A stretch of DNA of 64,000 nt from Rheum nobile (taxonomy: Eukaryota > Streptophyta > Magnoliopsida > Caryophyllales > Polygonaceae): NCBI GenBank assembly GCA_027886185.1, contig WOAB01000595.1, forward strand, positions 1,054,001-1,118,000, written 5' to 3'. Positions 10,676-20,517 of the stretch are shown one piece after another (the first letter of the stretch is position 1; every line of letters starts with the position of its first letter). The position numbers and the translations under genes were made by a program. The notes beneath the pieces are model-generated. The model had not been told where the DNA came from. It searched no databases and saw only the letters and a list, made by a program, of their open reading frames with translations.

Positions 10676-12601
10676 ATGGTTTCTAGCGAGGCTTCCGAGT
10701 TGTCGAAGACTCTTTCTGATCCGCATGAAGGCGAAGCTCCTCCTTGTTTCATCTTGAAGGAGTCGGATGCGCTGACTAACACTTTGTCTCAGGCAGAACT
10801 GGATCAGATTCTTCAAGTTGGGGGCTTTCCCCCGGAAACGATCGCTAGGTTGCCTCATCCAGATGAGAGGGCTGATGCTCGTTATGAAGGATGGGTTTGT
10901 TTTTATACGTACCCATTTTGAATAGGGCATAAATTTCCTTTTTCTCCCCTTGTTAGGGATTTTTTAGCTACTCTGGCGTTGGCGCCATGCCAAGTAATGC
11001 CTCAGGCGTGGAGAGTTCTAAGGGTCTTGGACCTTGTAAATGTTCGATCTGGGGCCGATTTTGATTTTGACGCTCTGTGGTATAACTACTTCATTGGATC
11101 GAAGAGTTCCTCTCGCGTTCAGTTGCGTATCCGACATGGTCGGAAGCCTTTGGTGTAGAATCTGGATGTCAACGACCGCGGATGGGGGTCGAAGTTCTTT
11201 TTTGTCGAACGTTCTTCTCTGGAGAAGGAGGAGGAATGTCCGTTCTTATTGACGGAGTGGCGAGTTGAGAGTATGTATTTGTCTTCCCTTTTGCTTGTTT
11301 TATGCGTCTTAACTCTTTGTCTTAACTTTTCTTTTTTGTAGTTCCCGAACCAGAAGATTTGGAAGTGAGCAGTCGATCGGAAGGTTTGTCCAAGATTGTC
11401 CTAGCTGTCCCAGCATCGGAGATGAGTTTTACCAACGTCAATCTGTTGTCAGCACCCCCTTCTGGTCTGGAAGTCATGTCGACTGTTTCATCGTCTCACA
11501 CAAAAGGTAGACTCTCAGCTCTAGGAGTCCTTTACTATTTTTCATTTTGTCGTGTACTTTAGGATTTCTCCTTTTTTGTTGTTCTGTCATGTCAGGTTCC
11601 CCTGGTGGTCGAACGAGTGCTCGTCTGAGGGTAGTGTCAGGGAAAGGCCTGATCGAGCAAAGGAAGGCGGCGGCCAAAGCCGCATCAAGCAAACCGGCTT
11701 TGGTGGATCTGACGGCTCCAGTCAAAGCTGGCTCCAAGAGGAAGGCGAGCACTCGCCCTGAAGACGTCAAGGTGGAGGAGGTCCCTAGGAAGAAGGAGGC
11801 GACAACCGAGGGGATCGGCAAGATCGGTGCCGTCGGACAATCGATCGCCGACCTTTTTCACGCTCAGGACCCGACTTTGAAGTCGGAGGTCGATGACGTC
11901 TCCCCTCTTGATTGCATTGGTGAAGCGGGGTGCTCCGCGTGGAAGGTGAGTTGCCTTTTGTTTATGCTCTTTTCTTTTTCTTTCGTTCGACCGTGTTTTC
12001 TGATTGTGTGTCGTGCTGTTGTGTGAGACTTCAGTCTTTCCAGTACCTCTTGGGGGCATACTCCGGTGTCAAGGCAATGGTCGTTAAGGCTGAGGACAAG
12101 GCTGCTAAGTCAGAGTCCGACCTTGCGTCCTTGAGGACCAAGCTGGAGGGAGCGGAGAGTCATTGCCGTGAGATTGAGCGTTGCCTCACCAGGGAGTTAA
12201 AAAGCTTTCAAGGGGAGTTGGTCGCATGTCGGAAGGAGTTTGAAGAGTGCCGGTCAGGCGTTGAGGAAGAGGTGAAGCGGGCTCGGATTACGGATGGCCA
12301 GATTGCTGGTGACGTTGGGGCCTTTTATGCGGTGAAGTCGCGCATCGAGATGATCGAAGAGTTCAACAGAGGCAAGCATGAGCTCTGGGATTTGAAGGCA
12401 GAGAAGGAGACCTTGGACTCCATGTTCCCAAAGGGTGATCCTGGTCAGGAGCTGTTTTGCTTAGCCGGCGTCGGAGAAGAAGTCGTGGATGAGGGCGTCG
12501 ACGAGGACGAGGCCCACTCTGGCGATGTCAAGCCGACTGGCGAGGTATCCTCTCTGGAGCCAGCCCCTGCCGAAGGTAATGCCGTTGTCCCCGATGCCTG
12601 A
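10676..12601 (+). pseudogene. Spliced antisense gene of the Tat element (transposon-protein-like, coiled coil)
   Basis: This four-exon model lies on the strand opposite to gag-pol: 10676-11270, 11342-11506, 11596-11945 and 12035-12601. The introns are 71, 89 and 89 bp, all GT-AG with pyrimidine tracts, and phases join exactly (1, 1, 0) to give about 558 codons. Exon 1 has the pattern YPF-GHKFPFSPLVRDFL ... MPQAWRVL, typical of the plant putative transposon-protein domain. Exon 3 is basic and Lys-rich. Exon 4 is a long charged helix (likely coiled coil) ending in an acidic tail. Two in-frame stops, TGA 10919-10921 and TAG 11156-11158, disable this copy. Extra ORFs in sense or antisense after integrase are known in the Tat lineage; their function is unknown. 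Confidence 0.7.
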
Positions 12602-13384
12602 TTTGTTTTCTTTGCGTAGTTTGACTTCGTTTGCCCCACCTGTGTGTGGGTTTGAATATTATGTGTTTTGGTGACCCGTTCACCATCGCGGGTCACAGGA
12701 TATTTCTGAATGAATGTTGGTAAAGTCCTACAGATGTGTAGGCAGACAATGTGTTTTGGCGACCCGTCCACCATCGCGGGTCACGTATTTGCATAAAAAT
12801 GCTAGTACTTTTATTTAATGCAATTTGTCTTTACATATAAGATCGTACGTTTGCTTGTTTTGTACATGTCGTCAGACGTTCAAGAGAACTGTCGATGACG
12901 TTTTGTGTTTGATGTGTCGGTTTCGCCCGTGTGCTCCGTCGAGTGGGGCTCCCCGTATGTATGTGTGTAGAACAGGCATGTGAATGTTCGTATGTGTGTT
13001 AGTCATGACTGTATGTCGGGGAGGTAAGCAATATGTTTTATTGCGTAAATGTAATAAGGTGTTGTACCTTATGTTTTGTGTAAGGCAGGCGGTGTGCCGA
13101 CGTGCCTGTGTTGTCATCTCCCTGTGTTCCGATCGATCGTGTAATGTAATGTAAGCGCTTTTTGCGGATGACTGGATCCAATGTAAATGTTGTTCTGCAT
13201 TTGTGTTTTTGTAAGGAGGAAGTCCTCGCTTAGTGTCAGGTGATAACATGTAAAAGAAGATAGCGATGTATATGCGATAGATAGCAATGTATATGCGATG
13301 AATAGCGATGCATATGCGATAGATAGCGATGCATATGCGATAGATGCGATGCATAAAATTGTGTGATGTTTTTACCTCGTTGGT
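12602..13384. other. Tat 3' non-coding region with repeats
   Basis: No coding function is seen between the antisense gene and integrase. A 35-bp block (GTGTTTTGG-GACCCGT-CACCATCGCGGGTCAC) occurs at about 12661-12697 and 12751-12785, and a 21-bp array lies at 13260-13343. The ORF 12872-13354 is a by-product of the array. Confidence 0.6.
13260..13343. repeat. 21-bp tandem repeat, four units
   Basis: Units start at 13260, 13281, 13302 and 13323 (ATAGCGATGCATATGCGATAG and one- or two-base variants), with a decayed fifth. Tandem repeats in the 3' untranslated region are characteristic of Retand/Ogre-type Tat elements and can seed satellites. Confidence 0.9.
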
Positions 13385-14659
13385 TCAGAAATGGTATAGC
13401 TTTAGATGTGCTGCGTTCCAACTTCTCGGGATCGGTCGTCCGTTCTTGTCTTCTAATTGGTATGCTCCATGTCCGGCTACTTCGGTGATTAAGTAAGGTC
13501 CTTCCCATTGTGGTGCTAGCTTTCCGTCGGATGGGTTCTTGGTGTTCTGGTAAGTTTTCCTTAGGACCCAGTCTCTAACCTTGAATGCCTTGATCCGGAC
13601 GTTCTTATTGTAACTCCTTGCGACCTGTTGTTGAAATCTGACCATCCTGATTCGGGCTCTTTCTCTGATCTCGTCCACTGTGTCCAGGTTGTGTGCTAGT
13701 TCGATGTCGTTTTGCTCGTTTGTCTGAAGGTTACAACGAGCGGTCGAAACCAGTAACTCGGCCAGGATGACCGCCTCACTCCCGTAGACGAGAGAGAAAG
13801 GTGATTGTCCGGTCGCATTCTTTGGAGTGGTCCTGTCGGACCAGAGAATGAGTGGGAGTTCGTCTGCCCATTTGCCTTTAGCCCCAGTGAGGCGTTTCTT
13901 GAGGTTGTCGATAATGATTTTGTTGCTGGATTCGGCTTGTCCGTTGGATTGTGGATACCGAGGTGTGGACGTGACCAATTTGATGTTCCATTGGTCGCAG
14001 AAGGCTCAAGTCTTATGACTGATGAATTGGGAGCCATTGTCGCACACGATTTCTGATGGGACGCCAAATCTGCCCAAGATATTGCATTTTATGAATGAAA
14101 TGACATGTTGATCTTTTACCTCTCTGTAGGCTTCTGCTTCGATCCATTTAGAAAAGTAGTCCGTCATGGCAAGGAAGAAAACTCTTTGTCCCGACGCGGG
14201 CGAAAGCTTCCCGACAATGTCCATTCCCCACCTCATAAAGGGCCATGGAGCCAGAGTCGGATGGAGGAGCTCTGAGGGTTGATGATGGACGGGTGCATGC
14301 CGCTGACAAGCGTCGCACTTCTTGGTGTATTCCATAGCGTCTTTGTTCATCGTTGGCCAATAGTATCCGTTTCGTAGGGCTTTTCCCGAGAGGCTTCGTC
14401 CGCCGGTGTGGTTGCCACACTCTCCTTTGTGTAACGATTGCAAGATACGTCCGACTTATGGGGTCTCGAGGCATCGTAGGAGTAGCCCTGTAATAGATCT
14501 TTTATACAAGATGATTTCTATGATCGTAAGAGAGTGCTTGTACCTTGAGCCTTTTTGCTTCTGTCTTGTCGTCGGGCAGAATGCCGTCTTTTAACCATCT
14601 AATGTAAGGTAGCATCCAGTCGTCATTGGTGTCGACGATGTCTTCTTCTGGTCGGTCGC
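13385..14659 (-). pseudogene. Tat integrase
   Basis: The minus frame contains the zinc-binding HHCC region (H-x-G-x-C-GNHTG ... C-DAC-QRH), then the catalytic core with MDIVG, CDNGSQF and SNGQAE for the D, D-35-E residues, and a C-terminal GPYLITEVAGHGAYQLED stretch typical of plant gypsy integrases, ending at 13385. An in-frame TGA near 14003-14005 separates the core into two ORFs (14443-14006 and 13978-13385). The 14444-14659 part links to the RNase H and lacks a clean ORF call, with a further stop near 14458. Same frame as RT. Confidence 0.85.
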
Positions 14660-15319
14660 CTATTTCCATGGCGACGAGTTCTCAAGCGGTGTTGTTGACT
14701 CGACGGATGTCCTTGGGACGGCTGGCGTCATGATGTGGGCCAATGGTATGTACGGAAATTCTTTCGGGTCTAAGGCGGACCCTAGGTTGACGAGTGCGTC
14801 AGCTTGGGAGTTAAGATCCCTGGGTACATGTCTGATGTCGAATGCTTGGAATTGTCCGATCAGCTTCTTTGCTACCTCGAGGTAGGCTATCATTCTGACA
14901 TCTTTAGCGCTGTACGACCCTTGTATCTGGTTCACGACTAGAAGGGAGTCGCAAATGACTTCGATCTCTTGGACCCCTAGGTCGCGAGCCAGGATGAGTC
15001 CGAATATGAGTGCTTCGTACTCAGCTTCGTTGTTAGTTGCGTCCCACTCACATCTGACGGCCTGAGCTATCTTGTCCCCTTGCGGCGATTTCAGTATGAC
15101 CCCTAGCCCCGATCCTCTGGCGTTTGACGCTCCATCTGTGTGGAGCTCCCATGTGCTTGTTTCATTCGTGGAGAGTAGTTGCGTCGCTTCTCTTGTGGCT
15201 TCTTGCTCTAGGGTCGGACTGAAATCGGCCACAAAGTCGGCTAAGGCTTGCGACTTGATCGCTGTCCTGGGCTCGTATTCGATGTCGTAACCGCTGAGGT
15301 GTATAGTCCATTTAGTCAT
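14660..15319 (-). CDS. Archaeal-type RNase H (aRNH) of the Tat element
   Basis: An open 219-codon segment. The end of the ordinary RNase H domain comes first (WTIHLSGYDIEYEP, then QALADFVADF). The second RNase H follows with its acidic residues in WELHTDGAS, NNEAEYEAL and VICDSLLVVNQ, and a later HVPRDLNSQADAL. A tandem second RNase H of RVT_3 type between RT-RNase H and integrase is the diagnostic feature of Tat elements. It would assist removal of RNA from the cDNA hybrid. It is preceded by a TGA that breaks the frame from 15320 onwards. Confidence 0.8.
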   Translation of the reverse strand: MTKWTIHLSGYDIEYEPRTAIKSQALADFVADFSPTLEQEATREATQLLSTNETSTWELHTDGASNARGSGLGVILKSPQGDKIAQAVRCEWDATNNEAEYEALIFGLILARDLGVQEIEVICDSLLVVNQIQGSYSAKDVRMIAYLEVAKKLIGQFQAFDIRHVPRDLNSQADALVNLGSALDPKEFPYIPLAHIMTPAVPRTSVESTTPLENSSPWK

Positions 15320-16678
15320 TCATCCTGTGAACTCAGGTTTCCTCATGATAGCTCTCATGGGATGATTAGTGCGAACAGTAATAGTATGGAATTCGAAATA
15401 CGGTTTGAGTTTGTTCGAAGCCATTACCAATGATAGCACGAGCTTTTCAAGTGACGAATACCTCGTTTCGGTTGGCAGCAGCGTCCGACTGATGTAGTAT
15501 ATTGGTGACTGCTTGCCATCTTCTTCTCTGACCAATACTGCGCTTACGGCTGATTCTGACACTGCAAGATATAGAAATAAGGGCTCGTCGCCTTTAGGTT
15601 TGGTCAGCAACATGGGACTGGCCAGGTACTCTTTTAAGTTCTGGAACGCTGCTTCGTGTTCTCCCATCCATTGAAAGGACTTGTTCTTCTTAAGAGCGTC
15701 GTGGAAGGGTTTGCATTTGTCGGATGATTTGGAGATGAATCTGTTCAGAGCTGCTATCCGACCTGTAAGCTTCTGTATGTCTTTGACGCATCGGGGGGAT
15801 CGAAGGTTGATGAGAGCCTTGATCTATTCTGGGCTAGCTTCTATTCCTCTTTGTGTCACCATGTACCCTAAGAACTTTCCTGAGGACACTCCGAAAGAGC
15901 ATTTAGTAGGGTTTAGTTTCATGTTGTACCTTTTGAGCACCTCGAAGCTGTCGCGTAGATGGTCGATATGATCTTCTTTCTTTTTCGACTTGACCAACAT
16001 GTCATCTATGTAGACTTCCATCGTGTCCCCAATCTGGTCTTTGAACATTTTGTTGACTAGTCGTTGATACGTAGCCCTTGCATTTTTGAGACCGAACGGC
16101 ATTACTTTATAGCAATAGATACCTTGGCTAGTGACGAATGCTGTTTTTTCTTGATCGTCGGGTTCCATGAGGATTTGATTGTAGCCACTGAAGGCATCCA
16201 TAAAGGTAAGCATTTCATGTCCCGCCGTTGCGTCGACCATGTCATCGATGTGGGGTAGTGGGAATGAGTCCTTGGGACAAGCTTTGTTGAGATCTGTGAA
16301 GTCGATGCAGACTCTCCATTTGCCATTCTTCTTCTGGACTACGACCACGTTGGCTAGCCATTCAGGGTAGTGGACCTCTCTTATTTTTCCTGTTTCCAAT
16401 AAGCTTTTGATTTCGTCATCGATTATCTTGTTCCGCTCGGGGGCGAACTTCCTGCGTTTTTGCTTGACAGGAGGATGAGATGGATCCACATTTAATTTAT
16501 GAGTAATAATGTTTGGAGATATTTCGACCATATCCTCATGCGACCATGCAAAACAGTCGGCATTGGTCCTGAGAAAGTCAAGGAGTTGTTGTCTGGTCGA
16601 GTCATCCAAGTCCGACCCGACCCTTACCGTTTGATCTGGCTTTGAAGGATCTAGTGCGATCTCGTCGAGTTTTTCCAT
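15320..16678 (-). pseudogene. Tat reverse transcriptase and first RNase H
   Basis: RT palm and fingers are at 16678-15824 (VCIDFTDLNKACPKD, MDAFSGYNQI, MPFGLKNARATYQRLVN, and the catalytic YIDD in VYIDDMLVK). The thumb and the start of RNase H are at 15667-15320. An in-frame TAG at 15824-15826 and another stop-separated gap (15668-15823) break the chain; the codons between are still recognisable as the GRIAALNRF region. The frame is shifted relative to gag-protease. Confidence 0.85.
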
Positions 16679-16752
16679 TTCTAGTTCGGGGTACCGACTA
16701 GGTCCTTCGCCGCTCTGTGGTTGCTATGCGGTCTTGTGTTTGACTGCGCTCT

Positions 16753-17751
16753 TCATAGAAGCGACGTAGCACTCCTTAGCGGTCCTTTGATCTCTTGGAC
16801 TCCCCATTCAGTGGGGAATTTGATGACTTGATTATATGTTGAAGGTACTGCCTTTATAGCGTGTATCCATGGCCTGCCAAGAATACAATTATAGGGAGAC
16901 GGACATTCTAGGACTAAGAATTTCACCTGTTGGTTGATTCCTCCAGCGTATGTGGTTAGAATGATTTCGCCAGTCGTATGCTTGACCTCACCGCTAAACC
17001 CGACCAGTGGGGTCGACTTCTTGATTAGGTCGTTCTCAGTTAGGCCCATTTCTTTAAGAGCGTCAAGGGTCAAGAGGTTGGTCGAACTCCCTGTATCGAT
17101 TAGTACTCTCCGTATTAAGCAATTACCAATGGATAAAGAGATTACCAGACCATCGTGGTGCCTATCCGACCCATCGGAGTCGGACTCATCGAATGTGACC
17201 GTCGGAAGGTTGGAAGTCTTCTTTAGCCTGAATAATGATGATTCGGGCTTGTCGCCATTGCTTTCCTTGGCGTGCCGCTTAGCCGCGGAGTATGTGTTTC
17301 CACATATGTCCGATCCACCTGAAATAGTATTGATAATTTTTGTATGAATGGGAGATGGGGGTTTGTTCTGTTTTACCTGGTCTCGTCGTTCCATGGTAGC
17401 TTTTGCCCGTTCCGAGATTACGTCGCGCAGGAGCCCCTGTGAGAGCAGCCTAGCGACCTCCTTTCGCAAGGCAATGCACTCGTCGGTCGAATGCCCGTGG
17501 TCGCCATGGAATTCGCACCATCGGCTCATGTCCTTCTTGACGTCCGGTCGGTCGCTCTTTCGGGGCCATCTTACCTCTTTTCCATATTTGTCGAAACTCT
17601 TGACAAGCTCCGACACGAAAATGTTAAAGTTATAAGACTGGACTCTAGGAGGCAACGCCGGACCGTCTCTCTAATCTTGTGACCTGTCTTGGAAAGAGTT
17701 TACCTGATTTGGTTCGTTTCGATTATGAGAATAGGGATGAGGACGCCTGTC
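16753..17751 (-). pseudogene. Tat protease region
   Basis: It is in the same frame as gag. A gag zinc-finger-like stretch CEFHGDHGHSTDECIALRKE is followed by the aspartic protease motif VLIDTGSSTNLL and, later, ILGRPWIHAIKAVPSTYNQ. In-frame stops at 17752-17754 (TGA) and 17671-17673 (TAG) separate it from gag. A one-base frameshift near 16800 and a TAG at 16724-16726 separate it from RT. Confidence 0.8.
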
Positions 17752-18963
17752 TCAACGGTTGTCGGAGGGATTTTTTCGATCGGATGGATCGGATCCGTGT
17801 GAGGATTTACGCGACTCACGGTCCTCTTCCAATCTTACCTCGGCCATGGTCTTGGCTTGGACGTCTTTGAAGCTTTTGCATGGGTACTTGGTAATCTCGT
17901 CGTAAAGGTTGTTGTCTTTGATCAGTCCTTGTCTGAAGGCTTCGATGGAGGTTGTGACGTCGCAGTGGGGGATCGCCACTTTCTCCTTATTGTACCTGTT
18001 GAGATAATTCCTGAGAGGTTCGTTATATCTTTGTGTGACTCGGTAGAGGTCACTCGACTGCTTTTCGAGCCTCCGACTACTGGCGAATTGACTTTTGAAG
18101 GAGTTGACCAGATCCGCAAATGATGCAATCGTTCCCTGAGGCAAACGCATAAACCAAGTTAGTGCGGAACCTGCGAGGGTCGTGCCAAAGCTTTTGCACA
18201 TGACGGCCTCGCGGTTCTCCCTTGAAACAGATGCAGCCATTAATTTTTGTTTATATATAGAAATATGGTCATCTGGGTCGCTGGTGCCGTCGAATGTCGC
18301 CATGCTGGGAAGATGAAACTTCTTGGGGATCTCGACCCTGACGATTTCTTCAATGAACGGGGATTCTTCGAATCCGTCGGTCGCTTCCCTCTCGATTGGC
18401 TGCGGGACTCCTGGAAGCCTGTTGAAGCGATCGTTGATCGTCTTCATGTGTTGGTCGAGCGTCTGCTGGAAGAGAGCCAGGACGTCTAGTGGATTGGTAA
18501 CCTGTGGTTCGTCGATTCGGGCCCCTGCCGACCCGATCGGTGTGGAAAAAGTGACATGGTTAGTCGAAAACGGATGGATAATAGGAGTTTGAGATGTACC
18601 CTCTGCGTATCCGGATCGTCGCACGCCCATGGGCGTTGGCTCGACGTTGTCCATGTCGAGGCGTGTTCGGACGTTGCTGTGGATGGGCCTACTCCTAGAT
18701 CCCGAAGCCATTGATTGTACCTGTGACTTAAGAGACTCATTTTCACGGGTTAGTTGTGCGATCTCGGCTTCAGATTGGGTTGACAAAGCGGCTAGGGCTT
18801 CGGTCTTTTGGCATTGCTGGGCTAGTTCCTCTTGTAGGGTGGCCATTTTCTGGGAAAGTTCTTGGAACTGGGTTGGAGTAGGATTTTCGGTGGTGTTCCC
18901 TGCGGTTTGGGTTTCGTCTTCGAGACGTGGTTCTTCAGAGTTGGTAGGTGGGTCAATAGTCAT
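17752..18963 (-). CDS. Tat gag
   Basis: An open 403-residue frame starting 35 bp after the PBS. The N-terminus is acidic and coiled-coil-like (LSQKMATLQEELAQQCQKTE ...). The retrotransposon gag domain (PF03732 type) begins around residue 205 with IEEIVRVEIPKKFHLPSM and FDGTSDPDDHISIYKQKLM, followed by ALTWFMRLP and FVNSFKSQFASS-like stretches. Gag packages element RNA in virus-like particles in the cytoplasm. It is interrupted at its end by TGA before the protease. Confidence 0.85.
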   Translation of the reverse strand: MTIDPPTNSEEPRLEDETQTAGNTTENPTPTQFQELSQKMATLQEELAQQCQKTEALAALSTQSEAEIAQLTRENESLKSQVQSMASGSRSRPIHSNVRTRLDMDNVEPTPMGVRRSGYAEGTSQTPIIHPFSTNHVTFSTPIGSAGARIDEPQVTNPLDVLALFQQTLDQHMKTINDRFNRLPGVPQPIEREATDGFEESPFIEEIVRVEIPKKFHLPSMATFDGTSDPDDHISIYKQKLMAASVSRENREAVMCKSFGTTLAGSALTWFMRLPQGTIASFADLVNSFKSQFASSRRLEKQSSDLYRVTQRYNEPLRNYLNRYNKEKVAIPHCDVTTSIEAFRQGLIKDNNLYDEITKYPCKSFKDVQAKTMAEVRLEEDRESRKSSHGSDPSDRKNPSDNR

Positions 18964-18997
18964 GGTTGGAAAGTTTCGGAAGGGTGATCGGCAAGTT

Positions 18998-19015
18998 GCC
19001 CCACGGTGGGCGCCA
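18998..19015 (-). other. Primer binding site of the Tat element
   Basis: On the minus strand it reads TGGCGCCCACCGTGGGGC three bases after the 5' LTR end. Such TGGCGCC primer sites are common in Tat/Athila elements and are usually assigned to tRNA-Asp. It fixes the element's orientation. Confidence 0.8.
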
Positions 19016-19018
19016 AAT

Positions 19019-19621
19019 TGTTTTGGGGCGAAAAGATCGAACGACCTAAATCGCCTTAGACGGGGTAACTAGTCGATCGGGTGATAGAAAACAATCCAAA
19101 CCAAATAAATAATAGACAAACAAAGAATAAATGTAGAATAGCGAGATGATTTTATTAGATGTCGTGTTAATCGGATCGAATCGAGATACAACTTATCGTA
19201 GTAAGACAAGAGATCGGGTAGGACTCGACCGGTGGCTTTCAGGTTGCGACCGGTGACGAATCAGCGTGGATGACTCTCGGAGAGCTAAGCTTGGAGCAGA
19301 TATGTTGTTCTGATGTATTTCTGAGCGAGAATGCTTGTGTGTGGCATCATTTGTGTTTGTATCCTTCTTATCTTCCTCTTCGTCCAAATATGGTAAGTCT
19401 TTTTACTCTTCTTACCGTTATGTCTTGATCGTATATTTTATCTTCAATGCTGAGAGTAATGGCGGGGATTATGCCATTAAATCATTGTAATTACGGTGGC
19501 TTGAATGTTGTGGCCGTTGCGTGATATGGGCATTTAATGTATGGCGAGATTCTTGCGATCCTGTCGGAGGGCATTCGACCAGAGAAGTCTCGTCGCCTCC
19601 TCTGGGCTTTTCCCTTGTTCT
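19019..19621 (-). repeat. 5' LTR of the Tat element, outer 67 bp missing
   Basis: It aligns base for base in length with 9694-10296 and stops at TTGTTCT. The next bases (CTGCATGG) belong to the family-1 LTR, which also carries TTGTTCT at this place in the uninterrupted copy near 2838. Confidence 0.85.
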
Positions 19622-20048
19622 CTGCATGGTTGGCTGGTGTCATCCATTCGATTCGGCACATCAGATAGAGCGAAGATATGAGGAGACTAGATTGACTATG
19701 AAGACGACGGTTGTTTTTGGATGTTTTTAATAATTTCTTTTAATCAGGTTGAGATCCTTGGGAGATGACCATTGTGGTCAAGATCCTTGTTTGTAATATA
19801 TTTAAAAGACTTCCGTTGTACCTTGTTTAAAGACTTCCGCTGTACTTTGTTAAACTCTGTGTTTGTCCTATTCGGGATTGGGATGTAATCCCGGGACTCA
19901 TGTTTTATATGAATAAAGTTATCATTTTGTATCATTGTATTTCATGGTTTGTATTCAAACGGTAAAGCCTTGGGTGATCTCGGTAAGGAACACTGAGGTC
20001 ACTGGCGGTAATACCTTTCCAAATAGGTTCAGATTTGGGGGTGTTACA

Positions 20049-20346
20049 TAATCTACATTAGGTTCATAGACAAGTTTAATGCTTTTAGACATTCTGTTAT
20101 GAAGTTCATATGTTTTATATATCATGTTCATGTATAGTCCTTGTGAGGTTCATGAATATATGGATGGGAGCTTATGCGGAATTTTTATATTGATCATGCA
20201 AATACATTTTCTGAAGTTTAAAATGGTTTAGCACACTAAAGTGCTTCTGTATGTATGTTTGCAGATGATATACCTCTAGCAACATTCGCTTTGCAAAAAT
20301 CTAAAATGAATGAAAAAATGACAGGGAGAAATGAAACTAGGGAAGT
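20049..20346. other. Host locus: GTTCAT-rich intron-like stretch
   Basis: It continues the repetitive GTTCATATG / GGTTCAT words seen before 7694. A plus-strand acceptor-like TTTGCAG is at about 20263, followed by an open frame of about 70 codons that I cannot identify. Confidence 0.4.
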
Positions 20347-20517
20347 TCAACAAAGACGCACAATCTTCGGCTCGTCTACCATAGCTTCCTTGAATTTTTC
20401 CAACAACCACATGTATGAGCCAAACTCCTCTTTGAATACTAATCCAGCACTAAACGTCACACTCGTCTTCTGGTGATAGAGGCCAGTGAAAGGAACAAAA
20501 ATCGGATTATACTTGTA
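20347..20517 (-). pseudogene. FAR1/MULE transposase fragment, downstream exon
   Basis: The minus frame reads FVPFTGLYHQKTSVTFSAGL and then SYMWLLEKFKEAMVDEPKIV before a TGA. This is the core of the MULE transposase domain shared by FAR1/FHY3-like proteins (pattern N-FVPFTG-NHHK-SVTFGAGLL ... SY-WLLE-FL-AMG). The acidic residues that would follow (TDQD) are lost. The preceding exon is at 39600-39880, separated by the 19-kb insertion of element A into the intron. Confidence 0.65.

Larger units (their letters stand above)
9694..19621 (-). mobile_element. Tat-lineage Ty3/gypsy LTR retrotransposon, decayed
   Basis: Order on the minus strand: 5' LTR (19621-19019), PBS, gag, protease, RT-RNase H, archaeal-type RNase H, integrase, a 2.6-kb 3' region with an antisense gene and tandem repeats, PPT, 3' LTR (10363-9694). 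A second, archaeal-type RNase H and extra ORFs downstream of integrase are features of the Tat clade (Ogre/Retand relatives). The frames carry several stops and a frameshift. The outer 67 bp of the 5' LTR and the flanking target site are deleted. Confidence 0.9.
7694..20048 (+). mobile_element. Solo LTR, family 1, split by the Tat element
   Basis: It begins TGTGATACCCCG at 7694 and ends GGGGGTGTTACA at 20048, the reverse orientation of the copy at 2437. The flanks TAATT (7689-7693) and TAATC (20049-20053) are a one-mismatch 5-bp duplication. Without the Tat insertion (9694-19621) it is about 2.43 kb. The remaining short piece 19622-20048 carries the LTR end. No PBS, PPT or internal region belongs to it. 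Confidence 0.8.

Noticed and set aside
12872..13354. Minus ORF with Ile-Tyr-Arg repeats
   Set aside because: It is produced by the 21-bp tandem repeat in the Tat 3' region and lies beyond the integrase stop.
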